Of a stretch of 64,000 nt of DNA, positions 44,243-56,206 are shown in pieces. The notes under the pieces were generated by a model, which did no database searches, was not told the DNA's origin, and saw only the letters and a program-made list of their open reading frames with translations. A program made the position numbers and the translations under genes. The DNA is taken from contig NC_083596.1 in NCBI RefSeq assembly GCF_027579695.1, positions 50,219,257-50,283,256 of the forward strand, written 5' to 3'. The DNA comes from Neoarius graeffei. Lineage: Eukaryota; Chordata; Actinopteri; Siluriformes; Ariidae. Within the stretch, counting starts at the first letter, position 1, and each line of letters begins with the position of its first letter.

Positions 44243-45319
44243 ATGGCCAAGACCAAAGAGCTGTCAAAGGACACCAGAAACAAAATTGTAGACCTACACC
44301 AGGCTGGGAAGACTGAATCTGCAATAGGTAAGCAGCTTGGTGTGAAGAAATCAACTGTGGGAGCAATTATTAGAAAATGGAAGACATACAAGACCACTGA
44401 TAATCTCCCTCGATCTGGGGCTCCACGCAAGATCTCACCCCGTGGGGTCAAAATGATCACAAGAACAGTGAGCAAAAATCCCAGAACCACACGGGGGGAC
44501 CTAGTGAATGACCTGCAGAGAGCTGGGACCAAAGTAACAAAGGCTACCATCAGTAACACACTACGCCGCCAGGGACTCAAATCCTGCAGTGCCAGACGTG
44601 TCCCCCTGCTTAAGCCAGTACATGTCCAGGCCCGGCTGAAGTTTGCTAGAGAGCATTTGAATGATCCAGAAGAGGATTGGGAGAATGTCATATGGTCAGA
44701 TGAAACCAAAATAGAACTTTTTGGTAAAAACTCAACTTGTTGTGTTTGGAGGAGAAAGAATGCTGAGTTGCATCCAAAGAACACCATACCTACTGTGAAG
44801 CATGGGGGTGGAAACATCATGCTTTGGGGCTGTTTTTCTGCAAAGGGACCAGGACAACTGATCCATGTAAAGGAAAGAATGAATGGGGCAATGTATCATG
44901 AGATTTTGAGTGAAAACCTCCTTCCATCAGCAAGGGCATTGAAGATGAAACGTGGCTGGGTCTTTCAGCATGACAATGATCCCAAACACACCGCCCGGGC
45001 AACGAAGGAGTGGCTTTGTAAGAAGCATTTCAAGGTCCTGGAGTGGCCTAGCCAGTCTCCAGATCTCAACCCCATAGAAAATCTTTGGAGGGAGTTGAAA
45101 GTCCATGTTGCCCAGCGACAGCCCCAAAACATCACTGCTCTAGAGGAGATCTGCATGGAGGAATGGGCCAAAATACCAGCAACAGTGTGTGAAAACCTTG
45201 TGAAGACTTACAGAAAACGTTTGACCTCTGTCATTGCCAACAAAGGGTATATAACAAAGTATGGAGATGAACTTTTGTTATTGACCAAATACTTATTTTC
45301 CACCATAATTTCCAAATAA
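44243..45319 (+). CDS. Tc1-like transposase, intact
   Basis: 358 codons plus stop, [20 protein letters not shown] start. Order of parts: paired-like helix-turn-helix domains (about 1-110), GRPR-like hook (RSGAPRKI), DDE catalytic domain with Asp153 ([10 protein letters not shown]), Asp244 ([10 protein letters not shown]) and Glu279 ([11 protein letters not shown]), giving the DD34E spacing of Tc1. A glycine-rich box ([14 protein letters not shown]) is present. These positions coincide with those I recall for Sleeping Beauty. It cuts and pastes the element at TA sites. No stop or frameshift is seen, so the protein may be functional, although its own element is now split by 6.3 kb. Confidence 0.93.
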   Translation: MAKTKELSKDTRNKIVDLHQAGKTESAIGKQLGVKKSTVGAIIRKWKTYKTTDNLPRSGAPRKISPRGVKMITRTVSKNPRTTRGDLVNDLQRAGTKVTKATISNTLRRQGLKSCSARRVPLLKPVHVQARLKFAREHLNDPEEDWENVIWSDETKIELFGKNSTCCVWRRKNAELHPKNTIPTVKHGGGNIMLWGCFSAKGPGQLIHVKERMNGAMYHEILSENLLPSARALKMKRGWVFQHDNDPKHTARATKEWLCKKHFKVLEWPSQSPDLNPIENLWRELKVHVAQRQPQNITALEEICMEEWAKIPATVCENLVKTYRKRLTSVIANKGYITKYGDELLLLTKYLFSTIISK

Positions 45320-45830
45320 ATTCTTTAAAAATCAGACAATGTGATTTTCTGGATTTTTTTTCTCATTTTGCCTGTCATAGTTGAGGTATACCTATGATGA
45401 AAATTACAGGCCTCTCTCATCTTTTTAAGTGGGAGAACTTGCACAATTGGTGATTGACAATACTTTTTTGCCCCACTGTATCTGTAGCCGCTTATCCTGT
45501 TCTACAGGGTTGCGGGCGAGCTGGAGCCTATCCCAGCTGACTATGGGTGAGAGGCGGGGTACACCCTGGACAAGTCACCAGGTCATCGCAGGGCTGACAC
45601 ATAGACACAGACAACCATTCACACTCACATTCACACCTACGGTCAATTTAGAGTCACCAGTTAACCTAACCTGCATGTCTTTGGATTGTGGGGGAAACCG
45701 GAGCACCCGGAGGAAACCCATGCGGACACGGGGAGAACATGCAAACTCCGCACAGAAAGGCCCTCGCCGGCCACGGGGCTCGAACCTAGAACCTTTTTGC
45801 TGTGAGGCGACAGTGCTAACCACTACACCA

Positions 45831-46762
45831 CAGTGGCGTGCACAGACATTTTAGGGGGCAAGTGCTCTGGGGGGAAAAAGGGCACTTTTTTGCACATGTG
45901 GAACACCTTATTATAAAAGTCTGAGATTTAACCCTCCTCTTGTGTTCATAATCATAGCAAAGTTTTGGGTATTTTTCTGTAGTTCCATCTTTAAAAAGTC
46001 TGATAAAGTCTGAAAGTCTGATCTTCCCGTCACTGACTTGAGTCTCAAGACTGTGTTTATTCACAGATTTCCGTGAGATAATCTTAAAATTTGTAACGAA
46101 ATATACACACTCAATGGGCTCAACGGAGCTCTACTTTATTTGCATAATGGCGTGCATACTAGCATAACGTGATATTCTTAATCATGTTATAAAAACAGGT
46201 CGGAATTGATGGAGAGTGGGGTTGCCTCAATGGTTTAGGCTACATTTAAAATGTTGTTCAGTTTGTTTCTCCATATGGAAAGGGAGCAAATAAGCTGGCA
46301 AAGGCTGCCATGTGCAGTTGTTTCTGTATGCGACGGGCTACTTCACGACAAAATAATTACAGCTTGGGCTTAGAGGGCAAACAATACATTTTCACTCGAT
46401 TCATGTGTTACCTGGCTGGTGGGGCAGGGGAAGAGCTGACTGACTGCCCGATGTGTTGTCTGCGCTACGACAAGGCCGTGGCTTCCAGGACGCTATGCTG
46501 CTGCAACCTCACATTGAATGCACTGCACGCTTGTTCACGTGACAGAGCAAGAGAGACAGAGGTCCGGTGTGTGTGCGGAGGGGGCACACATCAGGACATT
46601 ATTTTCACACACGCTTTTAATGCTGCGGCTTTTCTAAAAGATCATGTCGACATTGGCCTCAGTAAACTGTAAAAAAAAAATTTCAAAAGGGCACTTTTTT
46701 GGACAGAGGGCAGAGGGGCAGGTGCTTGAGCACCACCTCGTGTCTATCTGTGCACGCCACTG
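45831..46762. mobile_element. hAT-type non-autonomous element
   Basis: The ends CAGTGGCGTGCACAGA and TCTGTGCACGCCACTG are perfect inverted repeats with an 8-bp duplication CTACACCA/CTACGCCA (45823-45830 and 46763-46770). No transposase was recognised. It lies inside the head of the split SINE. Confidence 0.88.
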
Positions 46763-46793
46763 CTACGCCACCGTGCCGCCCCTACCACACCAT

Positions 46794-47054
46794 AGGATTA
46801 AAAAAAAGAAAATGCACATTGCAGCTTGTAACAATCCCTGATTCAGAATAACTTGATAAAATGTATTACGCTCGCATGTAAAACACTCCAGAATAAACAA
46901 TTGCTTAATTCAACATGGTCTTGGCTTACTCATTACAACATATGATAACACTGCAGGTGCTAGAGTTAGAATAATACACTTTTTGAACAGGCCTGTGATT
47001 TAACAGAAAGCAATCGTCAGTAGAAACAAACAAACAATCTCAATGTCTTTACTG
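46794..47054. other. Intergenic, nothing recognised
   Basis: AT-rich spacer between two SINEs. Confidence 0.45.
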
Positions 47055-47434
47055 TATCTCATCTCATCTCATTATCTCTAGCCGCTTTATCCTTCTACAG
47101 GGTCGCAGGCAAGCTGGAGCCTATCCCAGCTGACTACAGGCGAAAGGCGGGGTACACCCTGGACAAGTCGCCAGGTCATCACAGGGCTGACACATAGACA
47201 CAGACAACCATTCACACTCACATTCACACCTACGCTCAATTTAGAGTCACCAGTTAACCTAACCTGCATGTCTTTGGACTGTGGGGGAAACCGGAGCACC
47301 CGGAGGAAACCCACGCGGACACGGGGAGAACATGCAAACTCCACACAGAAAGGCCCTCGCCGGCCCCGGGGCTCGAACCCAGACCTTCTTGCTGTGAGGC
47401 GACAGCGCTAACCACTACACCACCATGCTGCCCC
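47055..47434 (-). mobile_element. tRNA-headed SINE, full length
   Basis: Complete copy with an ATCTC-repeat tail. It abuts the left part of a decayed Tc1 element. Confidence 0.85.
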
Positions 47435-47439
47435 TAATC

Positions 47440-49110
47440 AATTCATTTTTTTTTAAATAATATAGGACAACAATGCAAAAAAAGGAGAAAAATCCAACCT
47501 TTAATTCAAGTGCATTTATTCAGTGGGGAAAAAAATCCCACATTAAGAAATAATTATTTTACATGAAATCATGTGTGCCACAATTATTGGCACCCCTGAT
47601 GTTAATACTTTGTACAACTCTATTTTACCAACAAGACAGCACTTAATATTCTGCTATAACATTTCACAAGATGGGAGAATACAGAGAGAGGGATATTTGA
47701 CCATTCCTCTTTGCACGATCTCTCTAAATCATCCAGAGTCCTGGGTCCTCTCCGATGCACTCTCCACTTCAGCTCACCCCACAGGTTTTCAATTGGGTTG
47801 AGGTCTGGGGACTGAGATGGCCATGGGAGGAGCTTGATTTGTGTCTGGTGAACCATTTTTGTGTAGATTTGGCCACATGTTTAGGGTCATTATCTTGCTG
47901 AAAGACCCAGTGATGACCCATCTTCAGCTTTCGGGCAGAGGCCACCAGATTTTGATTTAAAACGTCCTGGTATTTCAAAGAGTTCATGATGCCATGCACC
48001 CTAACAAGGTTCCCGGGGCCTTTGGAAGAGAAACAGGCCCACAGCATTACCGATCCTCCCCCATACTTCACAGTGGGCATGAGGTGCTTTTCTGCATACT
48101 CATCTTTTGTGATGTATTAGAGTGTTTGTTGCCAAAAAGCTCTATCTTGGTCTCATCTGACCAAAGCACACAGTCCCAGTTGAAGTCCCAGTACCGTTTA
48201 GCGAACTCCAGATGTTTACGTTTATGCTTGTAAGTGAGAAAAGGCTTTTTCCGTGCATGCCTCCCAAACAGCTTGTTGGCATGTAGATAGCACCTGATGG
48301 TTGTTATGGAGACTTTGTGACCCCAAGATGCTACTCTTTGATGCAATTCTCTAACAGTGAGCTTTGGAGAACATTTTACTTCTCTTCCCATCCTCTTTAC
48401 TGTGTCTGGTGGCAAAATAAACTTGCATCCTCATCCAGGCTTGTTTGCCACTGTTCCAGTTGTTTTAAACTTCTTGATGATTCCTCTGGCTGTAGATATG
48501 GGCAGGTGTAGGCGTGTTCTCTTGTCTTTCCCATGTTCACAAGAGATAAGAGAAATAGGCCTCTGTGTCACATATTTATACCCCAGGGAAACAGAATGTA
48601 ATGAATTACTAATTCCTAGATACTCTGATCAACCTTATAAATTACAGTAGAAATGACAGAAATGCTTCAATTACATTTATTTTCTAGGAATTGTTATGGG
48701 TGCGGGCGGCACGGTGGTGTAGTGGTTAGCGCTGTCGCCTCACAGCAAGAAGGTCCGGGTTCGAGCCCCGTGGCCGGCGAGGGCCTTTCTGTGTGGAGTT
48801 TGCATGTTCTCCCCGTGTCCGCGTGGGTTTCCTCCGGGTGCTCCGGTTTCCCCCACAGTCCAAAGACATGCAGGTTAGGTTAACTGGTGACTCTAAATTG
48901 AGCGTAGGTGTGAATGTGAGTGTGAATGGTTGTCTGTGTCTATGTGTCAGCCCTGTGATGACCTGGCGACTTGTCCAGGGTGTACCCCGCCTTTCGCCCG
49001 TAGTCAGCTGGGATAGGCTCCAGCTTGCCTGCGACCCTGTAGAACAGGATAAAGCGGTGAGAGATAATGAGATGAGATGTTATGGGTGCCAATAATTGTG
49101 GGGGGCGCTG
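47440..49110 (-). mobile_element. Decayed Tc1-like transposon holding a SINE
   Basis: Terminal words CACAATTATTGGCACCCCTG (near 47579) and GGTGCCAATAATTGTGG (near 49085) form the inverted repeats; TA follows at 49111. The left outer tip is not clearly seen. The - strand transposase is present as fragments in different frames: [16 protein letters not shown] (near 48150), [21 protein letters not shown] (near 47870) and [19 protein letters not shown] (near 47790). It has several frameshifts and is non-functional. A SINE at 48704-49079 sits in its right end. Confidence 0.82.
48704..49079 (+). mobile_element. tRNA-headed SINE, array copy I
   Basis: Inserted in the Tc1 right end, with the 10-bp duplication TTATGGGTGC on both sides (48694-48703 and 49080-49089). 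Confidence 0.9.
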
Positions 49111-49154
49111 TATATCAATGTTATAAACCACATTACTGCTTATGTGATTACATC

Positions 49155-49435
49155 AAGGGGTGTGTGTAAAAAAAACAAAAGTCCCTTCCCATGCAGCAGC
49201 ACTGATCGCCGTAGCCCTCTGCCTCTCGCACGGCTAGGGTTACAGTGGGGGGCTAGTCCTCTGGTAACCATGAGAGTTTGACTCCTCACTTGCATCTGTA
49301 TTGCAGCGTGCCTTGCCAGACAGCACTAGGTACCATTTTTACGATGGTCTTTGGTATGACCCGACCGTGAGTAGAACTCACGGTCTCCTGATTGAGAGGC
49401 GGACACGCCAACCACTAGGCCAACGCGTGGTTGTG
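49155..49435 (-). mobile_element. Second tRNA-derived SINE family, copy 1
   Basis: On the - strand the head reads TTGGCCTAGTGGTTGGCGTG (box A like), followed by GAGACCGTGAGTTCTACTC (box B like) and a body ending in an A/T-rich tail near 49165. It is unrelated to the ATGAG-tailed SINE. It is duplicated at 49960-50220. Confidence 0.65.
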
Positions 49436-49497
49436 TTGTGGTTATATATGAATTAAAATACAATCACCATAAACCAAATTATTGTTTATATGACGTC

Positions 49498-49876
49498 AAG
49501 GCGGCAGCACGGTGGTGTAGTGGTTAGTGCTGTCGCCTCACAGCAAGAAGGTCCGGGTTCGAGCCCCGTGGCCGGCGAGGGCCTTTCTGTGCGGAGTTTG
49601 CATGTTCTCCCCGTGTCCGCGTGGGTTTCCTCCGGGTGCTCCGGTTTCCCCCACAGTCCAAAGACATGCAGGTTAGGTTAACTGGTGACTCTAAATTGAC
49701 CGTAGGTGTGAATGTGAGTGTGAATGGTTGTCTGTGTCTATGTGTCAGCCCTGTGATGACCTGGCGACTTGTCCAGGGTGTACCCCGCCTTTCGCCTGTA
49801 GTCAGCTGGGATAGGCTCCAGCTTGCCTGCGACCCTGTAGAACAGGATAAAGCGGCGAGAGATAATGAGATGAGAT
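49498..49876 (+). mobile_element. tRNA-headed SINE, array copy II (hybrid)
   Basis: The left flank is GACGTCAAG (as copy III), and the right flank is TTATGGGTGC plus the Tc1 tip (as copy I). It has no matching duplication, so it is a crossover product. Confidence 0.88.
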
Positions 49877-49959
49877 ATTATGGGTGCCAATAATTGTGGA
49901 GGGTGCTGTATATCAACATTATAAACCACATTACTGCTTATGTGATTACATCAAAGGGT

Positions 49960-50222
49960 GTGTGTAAAAAAAAAAAAGTCTCTTCCCATGCGGCAGCACC
50001 GATCGCCGTAGCCCTCGGCCTTTTGCACGGCTAGGGTTACAGTGGGGGGCTAGTCCTCTGGTAACCATGAGAGTTTGACTCCTCACTTGCATCTGTATTG
50101 CCAGACAGCACTAGGTACTATTTTTACGATGGTCTTTGGTATGACCCGACCGTGAGTAGAACTCACGGTCTCCTGACTGAAAGGCGGACACGCTAACCAC
50201 TAGGCCAACGCATGGTTGTGTT
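49960..50222 (-). mobile_element. Second tRNA-derived SINE family, copy 2
   Basis: Tandem-duplicate of the element at 49155-49435, with small differences including a short deletion near 50100. Confidence 0.65.
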
Positions 50223-50282
50223 GTGGTTATATATGAATTAAAATACAATCACCATAAACCAAATTATTGTTTATATGACGTC

Positions 50283-50661
50283 AAGGCGGCGGCACGGTGG
50301 TGTAGTGGTTAGCACTGTCGCCTCACAGCAAGAAAGTCCAGGTTCGAGCCCCGTGGCCGGTGAGGGCCTTTCTGTGCGGAGTTTGCATGTTCTCCCCGTG
50401 TCCGCGTGGGTTTCCTCCGGGTGCTCCGGTTTCCCCCACAGTCCAAAGACATGCAGGTTAGGTTAACTGGTGACTCTAAATTGAGCGTGAGTGTGAATGG
50501 TTGTCTGTGTCTATGTGTCAGCCCTGTGATGACCTGGCGACTTGTCCAGGGTGTACCCCGCCTTTCGCCCGTAGTCAGCTGGGATAGGCTCCAGCTTGCC
50601 TGCGACCCTGTCGGACAGGATAAAGCGGCTAGAGATAATGAGATGAGATGAGATGAGATGA
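50283..50661 (+). mobile_element. tRNA-headed SINE, array copy III
   Basis: Flanked on both sides by GACGTCAAGG (about 50277 and 50660), so this is an original insertion. Confidence 0.88.
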
Positions 50662-50672
50662 CGTCAAGGCAT

Positions 50673-51119
50673 GTGTGCATGGTTACATTAAGGGTATAAG
50701 ATCACCGCACAGCCTGTCGGATTGGATGTGGGCGGAGAGAGATGTCACGCACTTCCCATATATGGGTGCTATGATAGACAAAGGGTTCTGTTTCGGGTTT
50801 GGATGGATCCTGGAGTTGTCCTTCCATGGTTCGATGTGGGTTGGGTTGGATATTCAAACTCTTTCGTCATGGACACATCAGGAGATGGGCGTGGCTAAAT
50901 AACAAAACTGTACTGCAGACAGCCAGTGGGGGCGCTATACCTGTGTGACTTCTCTCTTTCAGGATGATAGATTCTCTGTCAGTGTTTTCTACAGTCGATA
51001 AGTAAAACGGTTACATTTTAAATTTATGGTTCTTTATAAACATATAAATGTGTGAACTATGCGGTTTATGTGAATGATACTTTTTGTCGATTAGTTTGTC
51101 CTGTAGTTTTATTAGCAGG
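50673..51119. other. Intergenic upstream of atrx, nothing recognised
   Basis: No gene or repeat family recognised. Confidence 0.45.
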
Positions 51120-51331
51120 AAGTGACGACAGCACGTCGAGCTCCGGTCGCCATTTTAATGCGCCGCGCGCAAACCGTCGCCGGCAAGATGGCGCCGTGTG
51201 TGTGTATGAAATTGTATAACAGGCTTGTTTGTGTCTCGCAGTTCGATTGAAAACGGACGATGGTTGCAGTTGTTTTTAAGTTTTATTAAAGCACAATCGA
51301 CGGTGTAAGCGAACCTCAGACGGAGCGCAGG
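51120..51331 (+). promoter_or_regulatory. atrx: atrx promoter and 5'UTR with YY1-like sites
   Basis: CpG-rich sequence (GCGCCGCGCGCAAACCGTCG) with two YY1-like words: CGCCATTTT near 51149 and CAAGATGGCGCC at 51184-51195. YY1 sites of this form often mark TATA-less starts just downstream. The coding start follows at 51332. Confidence 0.6.
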
Positions 51332-54300
51332 ATGTCCGCCGAGGTGCTGAGGTAAGGGGCGGCGTTTATCGGCGAAAACAATTCGGTTAGCGTTAGCTTC
51401 ACTGGCTAACCAAAATGAACGGGGTTTCTGTTGAGACGGGCGCGAGCTCGCTAGCTAGCCACATAGCTGCTAGATTAAGCTAATAAATATATAATTAATT
51501 AAACAAACGGCATTAGAAGATAGCAAAGCAACCAATCTTTTAGTTTTACTTTCATTGTTTGCGTTGTAGTTTTAGTAAACATTACACACGGTCATATTAA
51601 TCAAATACGTGCATTGTTAACGTTAGCTTCCGAGCTAACACGAGATCTTTATAGACAAAGAATATTTTCAGCAGGCAGGTTAGCATTAGCCTTTAGCTAG
51701 TTAGGTAAATAGATACAGTATGGCTCGAGCTCAAATCACTCTTTTTTTTCATATCCTATATAGCTAGTGCACCTCTGTAGGGAATTCGGGTGTGTTTGGA
51801 AGCGCCCTCATTAAGGGTTGATTCGCATTTTATTTGGTCAGTGAGAAGAATTGAGGCAGAATGACAAATATATCATAAATTTATTAACAGAGACGCTTTT
51901 GATATAGGGCAAAATTTATGAAGTAATGTTTCAATCAAAATATTTCTAAAAGATCTTTTGGGTATTTTATTTGCACAGGGAGAGAAAATTGACAAAAGGA
52001 CACACTTTCACCAGAACAGGAAGCTGGACAAGTCTTGTACTGTCCAAAAAGACATGTCCCTGAAGCCAGAGTTGGTGTGTTGGCCCTCAGTGTTATGGAC
52101 ATTAACACGAAGGCCTGTGTTGTGAAAAGTTTGAGAGATCCTCATTTTAATTTTATTGTTCACCAGATTTTTTTTTTCCATGACTCATCCTGTACCAGGC
52201 TTGCATTTATCCAATTAAATGTCCTCTAGAATGTATATATCCTGCCCACGGGGGTGTGTCTTACTCCATTTCTCAAGTCAAAAACTTTGGCAAAATGTTG
52301 TGTGAAATAGGATGCAATTTATTTTCCTTCGTAAACAGAAGCAGATGACTTGTGTATCTTTGTTAATGTTAGATCAGGGGTTCTCAACCTTTTGCAACCT
52401 GGGCCCCACCAAAGCTGGTTCATTGCAGTTGGGGGCCCCTTTTCTCGCCCCGCCCCATCCCCCCCCCCCCCCAAACACACTCACCCCCAGTGACGCCACC
52501 CGACCTACAGCACCTTATATTGACAGATAGATAGATAGCCCTGGGCTAGATTATTATTATTATTAGTAGTAGTAGTAGTAGTAGTAGCAGCAGTAGTAGC
52601 ATTATCCATAGTAGACTAGCAGTAAGAAAACAACAAATTATTTGGGTAGAGCTGAAATGGGGAAAGCAAAAATACAGTGTGGGGTAGTAGTCTTTAAAGA
52701 GACTGTTTGGGTTTTGCGCTGTATCGATGGATTGATGATAGTAGACTAGCGAGAGTCGGCACGAGTTAACTCGGTAAGAAACCAGACTAGTGTGTGTGTG
52801 GCAAGCACTCACACGGTGGCCACGGTATGCAGACTCACTCACGTGACGTTTCGTCATGTTCGCGTCACGGGCTTAAAATAACCTACACACAAGATTTTAT
52901 GATAGATTGATGATAGATTTTTTTTTTTAAAGATTTTTTTCACCTTTATTGGATAGGACAGTGTAGAGACAGGACAGGAAATGAGTGGGAGAGAGAGACG
53001 GGGAGGGATCGGGAAATGACCTCGGGTCGGAATCGAACCCGGGTCCCCGGATTTATGGTCTGGCGCCTTAGCCACCTGAGCCACGATGCCCCCAGGTTGA
53101 TGATAGATTTTATAATAGTATTGATTTGTATGTAATAGTCCAATGTCCTGCATTTTGACATGGGTAAATGTGTTGCATCTGCTTAGCTACTATAGCCTGT
53201 TAGCCCCAGATTTTTTTTTTCCTCCATACATGAAGCCTACTCGCGACCCCCCTGGAGTACCTCCGCGTCCCACCAGGGGGGCGCGCCCCCCCGGTTGAGA
53301 ACCACTGTGTTAGATTATTAATGATGCCTGAATATGCTAATTAGCCCATGCCTTTAAAGTGCATATTCTGGACCAATTTCCTGTTTATATAAAATATGAA
53401 AGTATGTCCCTTTACACACTCATCCGGTGGTGTAATGGTTAGCACGGTCGCCTCACAGCAAGAAGGTTCTGGGTTCGAGCCCCGTGGCCGGCAAGGGCCT
53501 TTCTGTGTTCTCCCCGTGTCCGCGTGGGTTTCCTCCGGGTGCTTCAGTTTCCCCCACAGTCCAAAGACATGCAGGTTAGGTTAATATGGGACAGCCTTGG
53601 CTGAGGTGCCCTTGAGTGAGGCACCAAGCTCCCAACTGCTCCCCAGGCGCTGTTGGCATGGCTGCCCACTGCTCTGGGTGTGTGTGCGCTCATTGCTCAC
53701 GTGTGTGTTCACTGCTTCAGATGGGTTAAATGCAGAGAGGAAATTTCACAAGTGTGATGAATAAAGTTGTGCTTTCTTTCTTTGCTTTCTGCCTTTTATC
53801 CAGAAGGGTAATTTTGCACAAAGCCATCTGTCTACAGCATAAAAAAAAAATAAAATAACAAAATGCGCCTGGAAAAATCCCAAGGGAGACTGGAGCCAGA
53901 TTTGTGACGTCACCTGCGGAAGCGCCAGCAGGCTGCGCAAGCTTTGCACGGTTTCAGTGCACAGCCTGTGTAGACCAAGCGCTCCCATTTCTCTCCCATT
54001 GTCCGGTCTTTTGGGAAATGATGAGTACTAATCCCATCAAGATTACTGTTGCTACACCTTCCTACGATACATCTGTTAACCATTTTAAGAATTAAGGCCA
54101 ATTTATGCTGACAACCCAGTCCTCGCAGATGGTGTCTGCGTAGCGCCCCCCCCCTTCGCAGGCGCGCTGCGCGCACCTCCCAAAAATTGTGACCACCGCA
54201 GAAGCCTTGCAGACAGCGTGAAGATGGAGACACGAGTCTCCATCACGAGTCTCTTGCAGACACGAGTGAAGATGGAGCAGCACAAAGAGCGGTTGATCGA

Positions 54301-56142
54301 GGAAGTGAGGAAGTACGTACATCTATACGACTCCAGTTCTAGTCATCATAAGTAACCGGAGGATAAACACTCCACTAACCACACCCACCAACTACTCCTA
54401 GCAATTTCGCGACTTCGCGCCCCCTTGCGTTGTGGCGGTGAATAACATCGCTCACACCTATTGCTCCCCACTCAATGATAAATTACAGCTGTCTGCGAAA
54501 AGCTATCTGCGAAAGCCTTGTCGCAAGAGCATGCAGAGGCCCTTACGCGATGACGTTGAAGAAATTTGCAGAAAGCCACCAGGTCGTTTTCTCATAAACA
54601 AACCAGCACTGACGTAGGATTCAGAGGGAGGCGTCCCGCACGCGATGTCACGAAAATCAATGTTTGCCGGGAAATCCAAATGCCAAGTTTTTTCAGAGGT
54701 GGACCAATTCCCCTCAAATGGCTTGATTTCAACTGAATTTTTCTGGTATTGCGCAAGGTAAAAAAAAAATTGCAGAGGATGCAGACTGTTTCAGATATTT
54801 GACCAAAGTTTAATATAAAATAGAATTACATTGATCTTGCTCCTGAATTTACCCGTGATATGCACTTTAAGACACGGCTAGCTGGATGAGTGAACTGCAA
54901 AAGTGCTTCACAAACAGCAACCGTGAACCAGACTTTGCATTTGACCAATCAGTAATGAGCAATGCTGCTTGCTCTGCCCACAAGCAGGAAGGCAACACTT
55001 GTTACTTTGAATTTCTGATCTCCAGCTGTGAAATAGTGAAAGTGCCCTTACAGTGTGGAATTCCTCCATGGAAATTTGAGTTTCCTCAGCACTTAAGTTC
55101 AGCGCATGACGTCGTGTCATCATGGTCGCGCATACGGTCAACCATGAATAAAACATCGCTTCAACTTTGAGTTGTAGTATTTGCTACGTCCAAGATTAGA
55201 CCCTGTGGTATGACAAGTTATTTTTTGAAAAATACATTCTTTAACAAGGTCGCTTGGAGGAGATTAGGATGGTGAACGAGTTATAACGTCATGTCTTCAA
55301 GCCGTGAAGACTTCTTTCCTCATTTCCGACCATCTTCGTGTCCATTTGAGAAGAACTCTTGTGGAAAGCTCTATCTGTGGACATGTCTGAACCTCCTGGC
55401 AGAGGCAACCAGGTTTCTGAGCTGGGGTATCTGGGTGCTGGATGTTATATTGATATTGTGATCAAATGTTCTGGAATACACTTTTTCTCCTGAGCAATTG
55501 ATGATATCTTTATCTCACTTGCTATGGAGTAAGCTGGGCAAGGTATTATTTTCGGTCAGGGGTGGTTAATAAATGGTATTACAGGAAAAAGGCTGGCTCA
55601 ATCTTCATGAAACTTTCAGGATGGATGGGCATTGGTCTCAAATAGAACCTCCAACATCTTGAGGGTCGTTTGTCAAGGTCACCAAAAAGGTCAATATTGT
55701 TTGCACATACGTGTTCCGATTAAAATGGCCAGTGAGTGTATACAATTCGGTTCACCATTTGGAAAAAAAATGGAGCAGACTAAAGAAATCACTTTCAGAC
55801 ATGTTTATGCTTATTACCGAGAGAAAGTGCGTTCCACTGAGCTCTAGTGTCGGGCCATTTCCGGGAAATAAGAGTTTGGGTCATGGCGACAGCGTGTGCA
55901 TGTCGGCCTTGGTTCCGAGGTTTCAGTTTCGAAAACTGTAAGAGTAGAATATTATAAAGTACAGACACCTGGTATATTTAACTTCTGTGGTTTTTTTTTT
56001 TTTTTAAATTGCTTATTTTTGGACTACGCTTCATTTTTGTGGCTACTGCCCCATAGAGTAAATATGTGCTACATTTACTGTCTGGACATGGGATCAGAAA
56101 ACTATTTTATTTATAAGCAGTAGCCACATGGACCCATGGGGG

Positions 56143-56206
<64 letters not shown>

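Larger units (their letters stand above)
37581..45478 (+). mobile_element. Tc1-like transposon with intact transposase, nested
   Basis: The ends CAGTGGGGCAAAAAAGTATT and the complement of CAGTGGGGCAAAAAAGTATT are flanked by TA (37579-37580 and 45479-45480). The long inverted repeats include CCCACTTAAAAAGATGAGAG near 37629 and its complement near 45414. Without the 6.3-kb insertion at 37848-44135 it is an ordinary element of about 1.6 kb. The transposase gene at 44243-45319 is uninterrupted. Confidence 0.93.
37571..46781 (-). mobile_element. tRNA-headed SINE opened by two transposons
   Basis: The SINE tail tip is at 37571-37580, its body at 45481-45830 and its head tip at 46771-46781. The 12-bp duplication CTACCACACCAT lies outside at 37559-37570 and 46782-46793, proving that these pieces are one insertion. 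A Tc1 element (37581-45478) entered at TA in the tail and a hAT MITE (45831-46762) entered the head. Confidence 0.88.
53354..54870 (-). mobile_element. TTAA/THAP element, second family, copy C
   Basis: The ends TTAAAGTGCATATTCTGG and ATATGCACTTTAA lie at TTAA sites. A - strand THAP start at about 54080-53900 reads MVNRCIVGRCSNSNLDGIST, then HHFPKDRTMGEKWERLVY. A LINE-tailed SINE (53423-53790) and a Harbinger MITE (54095-54542) are nested in it; comparison with copy D (60483-61160) shows both as clean insertions. It is Kolobok-like and the nuclease part is absent. Confidence 0.75.

Noticed and set aside
46310-46672. 120-codon open frame inside the hAT-type element
   Set aside because: No hAT transposase or BED motif is seen; it is likely chance in a non-autonomous element.
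48704-50661. CRISPR-like regular spacing of near-identical repeats
   Set aside because: The repeats are 375-bp SINEs with spacers of about 400 bp that are themselves duplicates, in a vertebrate genome; tandem duplication explains it.
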